Below are positions 1 through 13,257 of a stretch of DNA of 64,000 nt, piece after piece. The position numbers were made by a program, and so were the translations under genes. Origin of the DNA: Paramecium sonneborni (lineage: Eukaryota > Ciliophora > Oligohymenophorea > Peniculida > Parameciidae); the NCBI GenBank assembly GCA_905182985.1, contig CAJJDN010000145.1, forward strand, positions 169,394 to 233,393, given 5' to 3'. Position 1 is the first letter of the stretch; the number at the start of each line of letters is the position of its first letter. The notes under the pieces were generated by a model. That model saw only the letters and a program-made list of their open reading frames with translations. It did no database searches and was not told where the DNA came from.

Positions 1-3000
1 TTTTAATATCTTCTGTTATTTTTAAAGTTATTCCATCATTCTTTTTATTTATAATTGTTTCTAAATCAACTAATTTAATTGTTTATTGATATTTTTTTTA
101 GATTGGATAATCTATATTAAAAAATGATGATTCCACTTGTACAGTATGTATAAATAAATTATCCTTTTGATTCTCTACATTTATTGTTGATCTTAAATCA
201 TTTGTTAGTAAATATATTAAATCAGATCTCTAAGAATGAATGTACATTAATTTCATATTTATACCACTTACTGAACATAATGAATCTTAATTATCTTCAC
301 CTATTTTGATCATAGTCAATAGAGAATCTCTCAATTCAACTAACACTTTATAAATCAATATCACTCTTTGTTTCAATACTGGACTATAAGCAAAAACATA
401 AAATACATCATCTTAATAGTTATTAATCATTTATTTCTCAAGCCAGAAATGATACGTCTCAAATTTCTTTTAAAATATTATATAATGAGGATCCTTTATC
501 AAATATTCCATCAAAGATAATTCAGCTTCTATTTCAGCTAATACAATCAATACATTATCTCTTTAAATCTATATCGATAAACTCATTGCATTCTCAAAAA
601 CTATTTTATTTACCAATGTACATTTTATGAAACATTAAATTACTAATACATCTGCTTCATTTACAATTAATATAAGATTCCATTTTTTACACACTCTTAT
701 TTAACTAGGTTTAAATTCAACCAAATAATTCTAAGTTTGTAAAAATGTTTAATCTATTTTAAATTAACCTATTCCTTGTAATTATTTTAAGTAAATTATC
801 TTTCCTTACAAAATTATTAAAAAATTATTAACCTAAACTATCTAAGTTATTTTCAATTAACTTTATTTTATTGTTTCATCTTATTAATAAATTTTACTCA
901 CTAAACTTAATTTATTAAAATACCATTTGTATATAATAACTGAATTTTAATTTACTACATATATAAATACCTCTTTTGTAGATAAATTATAATCATATTC
1001 AATTTAATCTTCATTTATTATATTATCCAAATCAATATTGTACTCTTTTTCACAATTAATCTTTAATTTTTGTTTGTTGAATTCACAAGATAAAAACTCA
1101 GTTTATAATTGCTTCTATTTATAATATTATAAAATAAAATGAATCTTTTAATTATTAAGTTGATTAATCTCAATATTTATACTTTCAAGCTTTAATTTGT
1201 ATTCATTTAACCCTTAAATTGGTATGATAATTTTATAATCAGTTAAAATGTTAATTGATTACCATTCATTTTCTTTTACAGTAACAATCATTTTCTGGTT
1301 TGGTCCTGATATTGAAACATCATTTAAACTATAAATAGATGGAAATTTTGGAAAAAATAATATATTAGGATATGGATTTGGATATGTATAAGGTTTAAGT
1401 AATTATGAATTAGTACTACTTGTTACAATATAAGATACTCTTGCTTCACATTCCATTAAATAACTACTAGCAACAACTGAAAATTCTACAGGTGTCTTTA
1501 TTATCTCTTTTGGAGGTAATAATATTAAATAACCGTCTGATAATATAAATCTACTTATTTAATTTTCTTAAATAATCATCATATCATTTAAATCGGAATT
1601 AAATATGAATTAAATAAGATTAAACTCTTCTTAAAATGTTAGAATTTTATTTTTCTCAGTGAATTTATATATGATGAGATTTTTTCCATCATAAATTGAA
1701 CAATATTATTGAGATACTTGTAAATCTGCTTTCTCAATATTAATACTATAATCTAATTGATATTATTCGTCAGTTTCTATAAAATACAATCTGTCTTCAG
1801 AAATAAGTGAAACAACAATAAGATTTAAAAAGTTATCTAAATAAGCACTTATTTTTAGTAGATTTTCTTAGAAGAAAAGTGATTTTACTAATATAAATAT
1901 AGGTTAATCATTCTAAATTTAGATAGTTAAATATATCATAATATTCAACTTATGTGCAATAATAATTTAATTAGCTTTAATAGTGATATCATTTATTTCA
2001 AACTTTTAAACCTATTACTACATTAATTAAGATAATGTCTCTGAATTTAATTAAATCCCTGATTTTTATTAATAATAAATATCAATTATGCATTCATCTG
2101 AAACTTATATAACAATCACTACATCATTTACTATATTTATCATTAATTAATTTGATTTCTCCTTTATTGCATATTAAAATTCTTATATTGATTTTCCTAT
2201 TTAAACATATTATAAATAGTAATCATTTTCTTCAACACATAAAACTACAAAAGAAAAAGGGCTGTCTTATACAAAATCAATGCAATTTCTTCGAGGTAAT
2301 AACTGAATTATGTTCTCAAATATTGGAGCCTTCTGAAAATCGCACATTCCATATTGGATATAAAATTATTGGTCAGTTCCTTATAACAATGCTAAAAGTT
2401 CTCCCCATTATTTAACAATAACATGATTTTAAATAATTGGTTGAGTTTGAACGAAATGCAAACGTTATTATAAAGAAAATTATCGACTATGAGAACCAAC
2501 TAAGGAAAATCTCAAATTGGAACCAATAAAATTGTCATTCATATTTAATTCAAATCGTTCTCCTATTGACAATTCAAAATGGTGCTCATCATTAAGAGTA
2601 GCTTAAAATTGTAAATTTCNTATAAATCTACTTATTTAATTTTCTTAAATAATCATCATATCATTTAAATCGGAATTAAATATGAATTAAATAAGATTAA
2701 ACTCTTCTTAAAATGTTAGAATTTTATTTTTCTCAGTGAATTTATATATGATGAGATTTTTTCCATCATAAATTGAACAATATTATTGAGATACTTGTAA
2801 ATCTGCTTTCTCAATATTAATACTATAATCTAATTGATATTATTCGTCAGTTTCTATAAAATACAATCTGTCTTCAGAAATAAGTGAAACAACAATAAGA
2901 TTTAAAAAGTTATCTAAATAAGCACTTATTTTTAGTAGATTTTCTTAGAAGAAAAGTGATTTTACTAATATAAATATAGGTTAATCATTCTAAATTTAGA

Positions 3001-3758
3001 TAGTTAAATATATCATAATATTCAACTTATGTGCAATAATAATTTAATTAGCTTTAATAGTGATATCATTTATTTCAAACTTTTAAACCTATTACTACAT
3101 TAATTAAGATAATGTCTCTGAATTTAATTAAATCCCTGATTTTTATTAATAATAAATATCAATTATGCATTCATCTGAAACTTATATAACAATCACTACA
3201 TCATTTACTATATTTATCATTAATTAATTTGATTTCTCCTTTATTGCATATTAAAATTCTTATATTGATTTTCCTATTTAAACATATTATAAATAGTAAT
3301 CATTTTCTTCAACACATAAAACTACAAAAGAAAAAGGGCTGTCTTATACAAAATCAATGCAATTTCTTCGAGGTAATAACTGAATTATGTTCTCAAATAT
3401 TGGAGCCTTCTGAAAATCGCACATTCCATATTGGATATAAAATTATTGGTCAGTTCCTTATAACAATGCTAAAAGTTCTCCCCATTATTTAACAATAACA
3501 TGATTTTAAATAATTGGTTGAGTTTGAACGAAATGCAAACGTTATTATAAAGAAAATTATCGACTATGAGAACCAACTAAGGAAAATCTCAAATTGGAAC
3601 CAATAAAATTGTCATTCATATTTAATTCAAATCGTTCTCCTATTGACAATTCAAAATGGTGCTCATCATTAAGAGTAGCTTAAAATTGTAAATTTCATAC
3701 TGCACTTCATTTTTGCACATCGGAAGAATTAATATAATATCAATAAGCCTAAAATCAT
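1..3758 (-). CDS. Large secreted or membrane protein, beta-propeller/cadherin-like (5' part, artefact duplication inside)
   Basis: N-terminal part of a long protein running off the left edge. The start at 3758 opens a signal peptide (MILGLLILYQFFRC), followed after about 19 codons by a 22-nt GTA...AAG intron at 3679-3700. Downstream is a beta-rich domain (SIGERFELNMNDNF, resembling cadherin-like CADG folds), then many short strands of the type 'hydrophobic run, turn, YYIQ' that look like beta-propeller blades (FSFVVLCVEENDYYLQYV). Reading stays open to base 1. Bases 1544-2619 recur exactly at 2621-3696 with one N between, so the true coding length in the window is about 870 residues rather than about 1230. 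The product is probably extracellular or a large surface protein. No transmembrane segment is seen in this part. Family assignment is by fold impression only; no catalytic motif was recognised. Confidence 0.6.
1544..3696. repeat. Direct duplication of 1076 bp around a single N (unmerged contig overlap)
   Basis: Bases 1544-2619 are repeated as 2621-3696, with a single N at 2620. The offset is 1077. Everywhere I compared them the two copies agree, including the coding frame. Copy 1 stops abruptly inside the same gene whose start lies just beyond copy 2. This is what two overlapping contig ends look like when a scaffolder joins them without merging. A real tandem duplication would not place an N exactly at the junction. 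Confidence 0.85.
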
Positions 3759-4438
3759 TTTACAATATTAATAATTAAAAATTTTGAATAAAAAAAAATA
3801 TATATTCATAAACAATTATGAATCATACTTTTGCAATTAAATGAATAATTTATTATTGTTTTATTAAATGAGAATTTTATTAAAAATTAGATTGAATTAA
3901 ACAAAATTTTTATACATAATTCTTAATTCTTTTATATATTATTGGTTAATGCTAATAATATAATTTAATTCTAATTTTTAAGCTAAATGTTATATATTTT
4001 CAATTAACTAAATATAATTCATTTATTTATTCATGTTTGATGAATATTATGAGGGAATATCTGCAATCTCATAATTAATTAAAAAAAAATAAGAAAATTG
4101 CACATTCTTTTTAAATTATCTCTTAGGTAAAATTAACAATCAAGTTTATGTCTTTTAAATAAAGTCAAATATAATTTCTCACAATTTTAAAGACAATAAT
4201 AAATAAAGAAAGTTAACTTATAATTCTGAAACATTTTCTAACTTAATAGAAAAAGGTAAGTCAGGCAAAATATTTTTTAAATAAAATCTTTATTTAAATA
4301 AAGAAATAAACCACAATTAATAGGAATATAGATTTAAAAGACAGAACTGAACGAATATTTAATATTTAAACTTTAAATTTGTTGAAATAATTAAAGATGA
4401 AGTAATTGAATAAATGAATATATGTATATTTAGGTATA
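3759..4438. other. Intergenic region, no gene seen
   Basis: About 680 bp of very AT-rich DNA between two genes both on the minus strand. No open stretch with coding character was found in six frames under the ciliate code. It presumably holds the promoter of the secreted-protein gene and the 3' end of the DENN gene. Confidence 0.5.
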
Positions 4439-7177
4439 TCATTTTCTCTAACTACTTTCTCCATAAATAATTTATTTAGTTTATACTACCTACTTAGTTT
4501 GTATGACTTTTAAGTTTTCATTTAGGAATACCTTATTCCCTTTTTACTTACTCTCTTTTTATTTAAAACAATATGATGCTTCTTCACTTTCATTCACAAA
4601 TGGGATAGGAAGTTTGAATATTCTAAAATAAAAGATAAGATTCCAAAACTCAGTAGTTTGTTAAAATTTTAAATCAAAAACTTTTAATTAGTCCAATTAA
4701 TAGTTTAATTAATGAATGTTAAGTATTTAAAATTCTCCTACATCAACAATATTCATTTTTGGGATAAATTAATTTCCACATCCTTTTTTTTTTGAACATT
4801 TGATTGAACTATTTAAGTAAGTAGGCACAATCTTATGAAGTATTTCTTCAATTGAAATTTATCTTTTGCAGTAAGAACATTCATTTTGAAATACAAACTA
4901 TTTATCATTCAAATCATCATATTGATGAATTTGTACGTGTTCTTTCAATTAAATGAAATCTTCTATATTCGGAATTTCTTTATTTAGATAAGTAGCTAAT
5001 TCATAAAATTCCTTGCTATCTAATTATGTCATATGTATAATTTGTAACCATATTCTATAAACTTATGCTTACAATGCTGTTTATTTATTTCTAATATAGT
5101 AATAAGGAGTAAGATAAGGGAAAAATGATTACTTTTAATGAATTATTAATTAAGAATTATTTTAATCAGTAATATTAATAGTTTTAATATCTGCAAATAT
5201 TTTAGTATTACTGTTTTCACTTGTCTATTAAAAAGAAGAATTAAAATATGTAATATAAGTATCTAATTACCTATTTGCTTAATTGTTATCTATAAATGAA
5301 CATAAAAGTTGTGTTTTTGAGAAGATTTCCCAAAATTATCCTTTGACTGGATATTAAGCTTACTTTTTCTTTTAAAAGGAGACATTCCAATTTTTTTATT
5401 TGATATCATAATCAAATGCATGATTTAAGATTTTCATATTAATTTTAAGAAAAATCTCTTTAATGATTTTGGCATTGGTTTCATTAATTTCTTATTTGAC
5501 AAAAGGATCTAATTTTTTCTTTAATTTATCGAAGAGAGGAAATTCAGGAGGAGGACAAACATGGAAAGCAACATTATAATCTAGAATAAATTTATATCCT
5601 TCAGATTCACAAGCAGGTTATGGTAGGGTTTCTAATAAACCAACAATATATGGCTCTGGAGTTTCTATAATTTAAGAATTGTCATAATTCAAATAGCAAA
5701 TCAACAATTTTTAATATTGTAAAGGATAAATAAATGTCATTAAAGCTTCTATTACATAACCAGGATGTAAAATAGAACTTGAACATAATCTAATTTTTCT
5801 CTCTGTTAAAACTGCAGTATAAAGTTATATTATATTTTCAACAGTTATATTACGTATAACATACTCAATTGATTTCAATTAACAAGTAGGATATTTGATA
5901 TGTTTTTGAAATAGAAATTGTTGGTCATTGATTATTAATTTAAGTGAGATTTTTTCAAGATTTATAACGTATTTTACCTGTTATATAACTCTAGCTAAAT
6001 AAGACTAAAATTCATTTTTTGATGCTTACTTCTATTTATGAGTCATCCTTAATGGAATATAAGTAAGTGAGCAACTAGGAAAATTAATTAGTAAAATTTT
6101 GATAACTAATTAAGGCCATCACTTTTGGGATATAAAAATTGTTATAATTTTCCAATTTAAGTTTTAGAGCTTACTTTTTTTTAATCTATTCATAATAACG
6201 TAAACAATAAATATAAATGAGATCACCTTTGGGAGATTACATTAATTAATAATAAGTGATGATCTAATTAAAAGATTAATTTTGAGTCTTCTATAAAATT
6301 TAAATTCCTTCTGGAATACAATAATTACTTATTGCAGGATTATCATTAAATAAATTTTAATTATGTTTTTGTTTTTATGATTCCTTGTAACAAAATGGAT
6401 ATAAATCAAGTATTTCAGGAGTGTAAGTCTATTCTAATGGAGGTTTCTCTATTAATAATATGAATAAAAATAACTTACATCGAATTATTTATAATTAATA
6501 TTTACTAAAAGATAGAAATTTCACAATATCTTAAATATTATGGTGTGGATCATAGTCTTCTAAAACTAAGTTTATTATTGGAACATAATCTGTTTTTCTA
6601 GTATAACACAATACATAGCATGTATTCTATTCAGAAAAATAAGGACTCATATCAAAGCGCTCTTGATCTTTGATGAGACTCCAATCTGTCATTTGTGTTG
6701 ATTTCATTACATCTGCCTATTTCATTATTGGACATAAGTTGTATTTGTATTTAAAATTTATTTGGCTTTCTCTGACTTCAGCATACGTAAATGCAATATT
6801 TGTTATTGGATCTTTATTTGCTTCATTATAAATGCAATGTAGATATAATTTCCCATTCCCTAATATATCTAATGATTCCTATTATATAATATTGTGTTCA
6901 TTAAATATTGTCATCTCCTTTTTATCATGCAACTAAATTGATGTCAACATCCCTATTAAATATCCACTTTATATTACTTCTTTAATTTTTCAACATCGGA
7001 ATCATTTTCTCTCCCAATCCAACTAAACAATAATTTAAAATCAGATTCTAAGCATTTTCTTAATTTTGTTACATAAAATTATAATTATTATTTCAATTCA
7101 AAATCAAATTTATATTCTTTCCCTTATTTCACCATCTCAACAATCAATACATCATCTCTTCTTTATGACTTAATCAT
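4439..7177 (-). CDS. DENN-domain protein (probable Rab GDP-GTP exchange factor)
   Basis: Tripartite DENN protein of about 890 residues. The N-terminal half has uDENN character (CYVLCYTRKTDYVPI, later NYCIPEGIQIL and GDLIYIYCLRYYE). The core cDENN is clear: VENIIQLYTAVLTERKIRLC, then VIEALMTFIYPLQYQKLL and the typical TPEPYIVGLLETLP. DENN proteins activate Rab GTPases on membranes. After the dDENN part comes a Cys cluster (CSYCKR ... CSKKKGCG) that could bind zinc. At least two introns are needed: a 29-nt GTA...TAG near 6450, and a less certain one near 6940 that appears to start GTGG. The total length is not a multiple of three with these two, so another intron is missing from the model. The start at 7177 (MIKSQRRDDV) is the first ATG of the coding-like frame and is uncertain. 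Confidence 0.72.
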
Positions 7178-7637
7178 AGAATAACATTTTTAATTTCTTC
7201 AAAATAATTAACTCATTCTATATCACAATTATTCCATTATAAAGAAATTGATGTACAAATTATTAATTATTTTGCAAACTCATATCATCATATTAGGTTA
7301 ATATTCTCTTACTATATTAAATAATTTTATTTAATCAATCATTAATATATACTATCTAATCTAGATTAAGGAATTCCTTAAAACTAATAAAAAAACTTTA
7401 ATTAATCAAAAAATAAATATTTAGATATTTCATTATCCCTATTTAGAAATATTAATCATTATATTAAAATGAATTAAACAATTTATTTCAATAAAATAAG
7501 TTTAAACTGATTTTAATACTTAAACTATCTGTATCAGGTTTAATAAGAACTTTTTTTATATTTAATTTATTGGTAAATTTTTTTTGTTTCATTGAAAGAA
7601 TGAAATAATTAGATTCATCATAATTATATAATTATTT
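7178..7637. other. Intergenic region between divergent genes
   Basis: About 460 bp of A/T-rich DNA between the DENN gene (-) and the coiled-coil gene (+). I see no coding stretch. It should contain both promoters. Confidence 0.5.
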
Positions 7638-8348
7638 ATGCAAGATTAAGTTGTTAAACCCATTTATCTGTCTGTGAATCAATTGACTGATTTATTCAGT
7701 GATCCTCAATAAAATTCTGTAATTTTAGATGATCATCAAAATTATGACAACAATTTTCCAAATCAAGATTCATTTGCTGACTTACCTCTAGAGTTTAGTT
7801 TTTCTGCTCTAAATTTGATTAATTCCGAAAAAACTATTAAGGAAATTTAAAATAAAGAGAAGCCTCCAACTAGTGTTTTAGTTAGCAAAGAATACTATTA
7901 AATGATAATGTTGAAAATGGAACTGAATAGAAAATTGAGTGAATAAAATTAATAAATGATCAAAGAGAACTAAGAATTAATATAAAAACGTAAACAGCTT
8001 GAAGATCAGAATGCTGTAATGCTTGATCAGAACTTTTAAATTAAGAGAGATATTTCAGAAATGAAATAAAAATTATTTATTTCTTAGAGTGCTTTACCTT
8101 TAAGGAAAGACAAATAAATAATCGAATTAAGGAATCAATATAAAGAACTTTAAGTAAAAGCATCACAAAGATAAGAGACATAATCAACAATTATGACTGA
8201 AAATAGTACTGCAGACTCTGATAAATCTAATTCTTATTATTGCAATACAAGTCGATTAGTAAGAGTAGATTAAAGCTCTTCTCATCATTAAGCAACTAAA
8301 CCTTATAGAAGCAGAAACAATTCCTTTGTCAAAATTGTGAAAAATTGA
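7638..8348 (+). CDS. Coiled-coil protein of unknown function, 236 aa
   Basis: A single uninterrupted frame of 237 codons from ATG to TGA, with many TAA/TAG glutamines. Residues about 1-80 are acidic and of mixed composition (MQDQVVKPIYLSVNQLTDLF). Residues about 85-180 are a heptad-rich coiled coil (MLKMELNRKLSEQNQQMIKE). The tail is Ser/Arg/His-rich and probably disordered. No enzyme motif or transmembrane segment is present. Similar proteins are common in ciliate cytoskeletons, but nothing here proves that location. A start further upstream is not supported. No intron is needed. Confidence 0.8.
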
Positions 8349-9184
8349 TTACCCTCTCTAGAGTTTTTGATTTTTTGTTTTTTTTCGTAGAATTTATATC
8401 TATTTTTAATCATTATCCATCCTTTCATAATTGTGACATTTATCAAAATATTTGATTATAATTTATACTTAAACAATTTTTTCTATAAAAAAGAAACAGA
8501 TTGTGAAATCAGAAATAATTGAAGGTTTAGATATAGTCTCTAAAGCGATTCATAAATTTTATTTATTTTATTCTAAATATAATTACATTTATCAATTTAT
8601 ATCTATATAAGAATATATTTTATTGTTCCTTCTAAAGATTTTTAGGATGGATTTTGATAAACCATTCTTATTAAATAATTTATAGACATTATTTAAATAT
8701 TAAATTAATTTATCTAACATATCTAAAAAATTATTGAAGATATTATAATCATAAATTAATAAATTATCCTTGTCATAAAATAAATCACAAATAAAAAAAA
8801 AATTTGATTGGACTTTTTTTAAAATAAAAGTATCATATAGTTATAAAAATTGCAATATGAGTGGAGTTGAAAATTGATTAAAGTAAAATCATAATCTTAA
8901 AGAAAATATTGCTGAATATAATTTAGACCTTTATATAAGGCTAAGGATTTTCTAAAATTTAGGAATGTTTTTTCGTAAATTTCTAATTATTGATAGATTT
9001 AAATTAAATTTGATCTAAAAATTTTAAGAATCTCAGTTTAGAGATTATTTGACAATTTTTGAAGATTTCTTATAATTGCAGTTTTTTAAAAATATAAATC
9101 CATTAATGGCTAAAGTAGATTATGAAAAAGGATGTTAGAATGTAATGAATTTATTAAACATCATAATAGTTAATAAAATAAATA
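8349..9184. other. Intergenic region overlapping a contig-end duplication
   Basis: AT-rich DNA between the coiled-coil gene and a duplicated gene end. Its right part, from 8781, is repeated at 9903-10306. A tiny frame (MSGVEN, stop) occurs but has no coding support. No gene seen. Confidence 0.4.
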
Positions 9185-9399
9185 TCATCTTTTAAAGTTT
9201 CTTTTTTTACAACCTGGAATATGTCTTTCAGCAGCTTATTCACTAAATTTACGACCACAAGCAGGACATTCAACTAAATCATCTTAAGGTTGAATATCTA
9301 CAGTTCCTCCTGATTTTGCTGCATTTATCATTTATCTAAATGCTTCTGATTATTTTTTCCATTTTGGATCTCCATTTTAAGCAACTTATTTTTTTTTTT
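9185..9399 (-). pseudogene. Duplicate 3' fragment of the ZC2HC1-like gene (assembly artefact)
   Basis: This stretch encodes the last roughly 70 residues of the zinc-finger protein, including the second finger CPACGRKF and the stop, identical to 10307-10521. It runs into the N block. It is a contig-end copy, not a second gene. Confidence 0.8.
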
Positions 9400-9902
9400 N
9401 NNNNNNNNNNNNNNNNNNNNNNNNNNNNNNNNNNNNNNNNNNNNNNNNNNNNNNNNNNNNNNNNNNNNNNNNNNNNNNNNNNNNNNNNNNNNNNNNNNNN
9501 NNNNNNNNNNNNNNNNNNNNNNNNNNNNNNNNNNNNNNNNNNNNNNNNNNNNNNNNNNNNNNNNNNNNNNNNNNNNNNNNNNNNNNNNNNNNNNNNNNNN
9601 NNNNNNNNNNNNNNNNNNNNNNNNNNNNNNNNNNNNNNNNNNNNNNNNNNNNNNNNNNNNNNNNNNNNNNNNNNNNNNNNNNNNNNNNNNNNNNNNNNNN
9701 NNNNNNNNNNNNNNNNNNNNNNNNNNNNNNNNNNNNNNNNNNNNNNNNNNNNNNNNNNNNNNNNNNNNNNNNNNNNNNNNNNNNNNNNNNNNNNNNNNNN
9801 NNNNNNNNNNNNNNNNNNNNNNNNNNNNNNNNNNNNNNNNNNNNNNNNNNNNNNNNNNNNNNNNNNNNNNNNNNNNNNNNNNNNNNNNNNNNNNNNNNNN
9901 NN
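9400..9902. other. Assembly gap (run of N)
   Basis: 503 undetermined bases. Because both flanks carry the same 619 bp, the real gap size is negative. Any frame called through it is meaningless. Confidence 0.95.
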
Positions 9903-10306
9903 TAAATCACAAATAAAAAAAAAATTTGATTGGACTTTTTTTAAAATAAAAGTATCATATAGTTATAAAAATTGCAATATGAGTGGAGTTGAAAATTGAT
10001 TAAAGTAAAATCATAATCTTAAAGAAAATATTGCTGAATATAATTTAGACCTTTATATAAGGCTAAGGATTTTCTAAAATTTAGGAATGTTTTTTCGTAA
10101 ATTTCTAATTATTGATAGATTTAAATTAAATTTGATCTAAAAATTTTAAGAATCTCAGTTTAGAGATTATTTGACAATTTTTGAAGATTTCTTATAATTG
10201 CAGTTTTTTAAAAATATAAATCCATTAATGGCTAAAGTAGATTATGAAAAAGGATGTTAGAATGTAATGAATTTATTAAACATCATAATAGTTAATAAAA
10301 TAAATA

Positions 10307-11054
10307 TCATCTTTTAAAGTTTCTTTTTTTACAACCTGGAATATGTCTTTCAGCAGCTTATTCACTAAATTTACGACCACAAGCAGGACATTCAACTAAA
10401 TCATCTTAAGGTTGAATATCTACAGTTCCTCCTGATTTTGCTGCATTTATCATTTATCTAAATGCTTCTGATTATTTTTTCCATTTTGGATCTCCATTTT
10501 AAGCAACTTATTTTTTTTTTTCTATAATTTTATCTTTAACTTATCCCTATTTTTCTAGTTTAGCTTATTCTTAATATACTTACCTGTGTGCTTTTGAATT
10601 GAATTCTTTTCTTTTTGATTAAAATACCTTTTTACATACTTTAATATGTTTATCTAAGGCATTTTCTTTAAATCTTCTGCCACAACCTTCTGGGCATTCT
10701 TATAAATCAGCATCATCATCTTCTTCAAGAGGTGGAATTGAATTGGTTTAATTTTTCTTAGCTACAGCAGGTAATTCATCTATAGGATTCAATACTTTAT
10801 TATTATTATATGATGGTTATTGTATCTGTTGTTATTTTCTAGGTTGAGGTTTATTATTTTATTCAAATGTCTATTAAGGTTGTTTATATTAATCATTTAT
10901 TGGATCTTATTATTATCTTTCAAATGGTCTTTCTCTTTTATCAAATTAAGGTTAAGAATTATGTTGAGAATACTTATATTATTATGTAGATTATGACTAT
11001 TATTATTTGAGTGGAGATAAAGATTGAGTATTTTAATTATAATTGTATTGATTA

Positions 11055-11088
<34 letters not shown>

Positions 11089-11899
11089 TCTAATTTTAAT
11101 TCCCATATTGATTATATTAATTATATTAATTTGATTAAGATGACTATTATTACTAATTATAATTGTAATTATTATAAAGATTATTTTAGTTGTTATTTTA
11201 CCATTATTAATTATTACTATATATTCCAGCATTATTGGAATAATTATTATTGTAATTAATGAAATCATATTTATTTTGCTATAAAATAGGTTATTATGTG
11301 AAATCATAATTGTTATTTTACTAATAACCATATGATTATTATTTTTTAGATAATACATCATCATAATATTTAGGAGGTTATTATATTAATTATTATTGTT
11401 ATTGTCGCTTATTTAGTTATTGCTCATAATAGCTATTTGGAGCATTATAATTGTTTAAGTTATTATTCTTTTTAGATGGATCATCTTTGTATTTTTAGAG
11501 TTAATCATAATAGTTGAGTCTATTAATAGCATTCATACCTAGATAGGGATCATTTCGAATAGAATTTTGAGGAGGTAAAATCGATTATTGTTTGTACTAT
11601 TGTAATTATTAGTAATTGAGAGTGCGTGGATCAGTGATCTTAGGTTAAGAGTTGGATTGCATTTGATTTTACTATTATTGTTTGATTGTATAAAAGTCAT
11701 AGTCACTTTTAGGATAGAGAGGTGATTATGATGGTTTTGTAGGTTGTGTATGTGGATAACCGTCTAGTTGTTGATTAGTTCCTTATTACCAAGTATCACG
11801 ATTGATCATCTTTGCTTTAAGTAATTTCAATTAATTGGTAACTTAATCATTTGATACAGCCATCTGACCTGTACGAGATAGATTGGATCCCTAATACAT
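10307..11899 (-). CDS. ZC2HC1-family zinc-finger protein with a Gln/Asn-rich N-terminal half, 530 aa
   Basis: One uninterrupted frame of 531 codons. Residues 1 to about 330 are low complexity: Gln, Asn and Tyr repeats, with a glutamine run encoded by TAA triplets near 11056-11082. The C-terminal part has two C2HC/C3H-type fingers. The first is CPEGCGRRF...HIKVC followed by the family signature KKVFQSKRKEF. The second is CPACGRKFSEQAAERHIPGC. This pair and the basic linker match the ZC2HC1 (FAM164) family, whose biochemical role is not settled; several members are linked to cilia or flagella. The start MYQGSNLSRTGQM is the first ATG after an in-frame TGA. An apparent GTAAGT inside the linker is best left unspliced, since the frame stays open. 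Confidence 0.78.
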
Positions 11900-11929
11900 T
11901 TTATTATAATTAAAATGAGGAATGTGTAA

Positions 11930-12259
11930 TTCATCATTAATTTATCACAATATCTAAAAATTTCTATTTCACTATTCGTCATACCATCAACTTATTTACA
12001 CATATTATCCACATTTAACAAGACACAGTACAAAAATATTAATATTATTAAATTAATGTAATCCAATGATTCCAATAAAAGAAGATTGTTTTTACGTTCT
12101 CTAGCAACTGAAGAGCCACAAAAAATGTAAAATATGTAATACAAATTCTCTTATATTTAAGATCAGCCAATGGATCTTTGGTCCTTAGTTAGTTTCGTCT
12201 TAATTCTAAAGGTCTTACCTTCACCAAAAGTATTATTTATCTCAATCTACATTAGACAT
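11930..12259 (-). CDS. Possible small gene, limits unresolved
   Basis: The minus strand upstream of the zinc-finger gene has coding character. ATG TCT AAT at 12259 can be joined through a roughly 32-nt GTA...AAG intron to VRPLELRRNQLRTKDPLADL, then through a roughly 35-nt intron to ARERKNNLLLLESLDYINL. The frame then continues toward MTNSEIEIFRYCDKL. I could not place the stop, and the product is not recognised. Its start would lie only 7 nt from the start of the divergent kinase gene, which is a reason for doubt. It may be a short real gene or part of a longer 5' exon of the zinc-finger gene. Confidence 0.3.
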
Positions 12260-12266
12260 TACTTAC

Positions 12267-13212
<946 letters not shown>

Positions 13213-13257
13213 ATTTACTTATTATTTTTTTCATATACTTAATTATATTTAACAGAA

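Larger units (their letters stand above)
8781..10521. repeat. Direct duplication of 619 bp flanking an assembly gap
   Basis: Bases 8781-9399 recur at 9903-10521, down to the same run of eleven T. The copies flank a block of N, with an offset of 1122. They contain the 3' end of the ZC2HC1-like gene. The gap is therefore not a true gap: the neighbouring contigs overlap by about 619 bp. Sequence inside the N block should be treated as absent from the genome. Confidence 0.85.

Noticed and set aside
2152..3492. Two identical 87-codon plus-strand frames at 2152-2415 and 3229-3492
   Set aside because: They are antisense shadows of the signal-peptide gene on the minus strand. Their identity only reflects the contig-overlap duplication.
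9340..9999. Frames running through the N block
   Set aside because: They consist mainly of undetermined bases. The gap is spurious, so these frames have no meaning.
10560..10590. A GTAAGT...TAG intron candidate in the zinc-finger gene
   Set aside because: Removing it breaks the frame. Leaving it in keeps a continuous open frame through both zinc fingers.
10897..11364. Long Ile/Asn-rich frames on both strands in standard code
   Set aside because: They are out-of-frame readings of the TAA/AAT repeats in the Gln/Asn-rich half of the zinc-finger protein.
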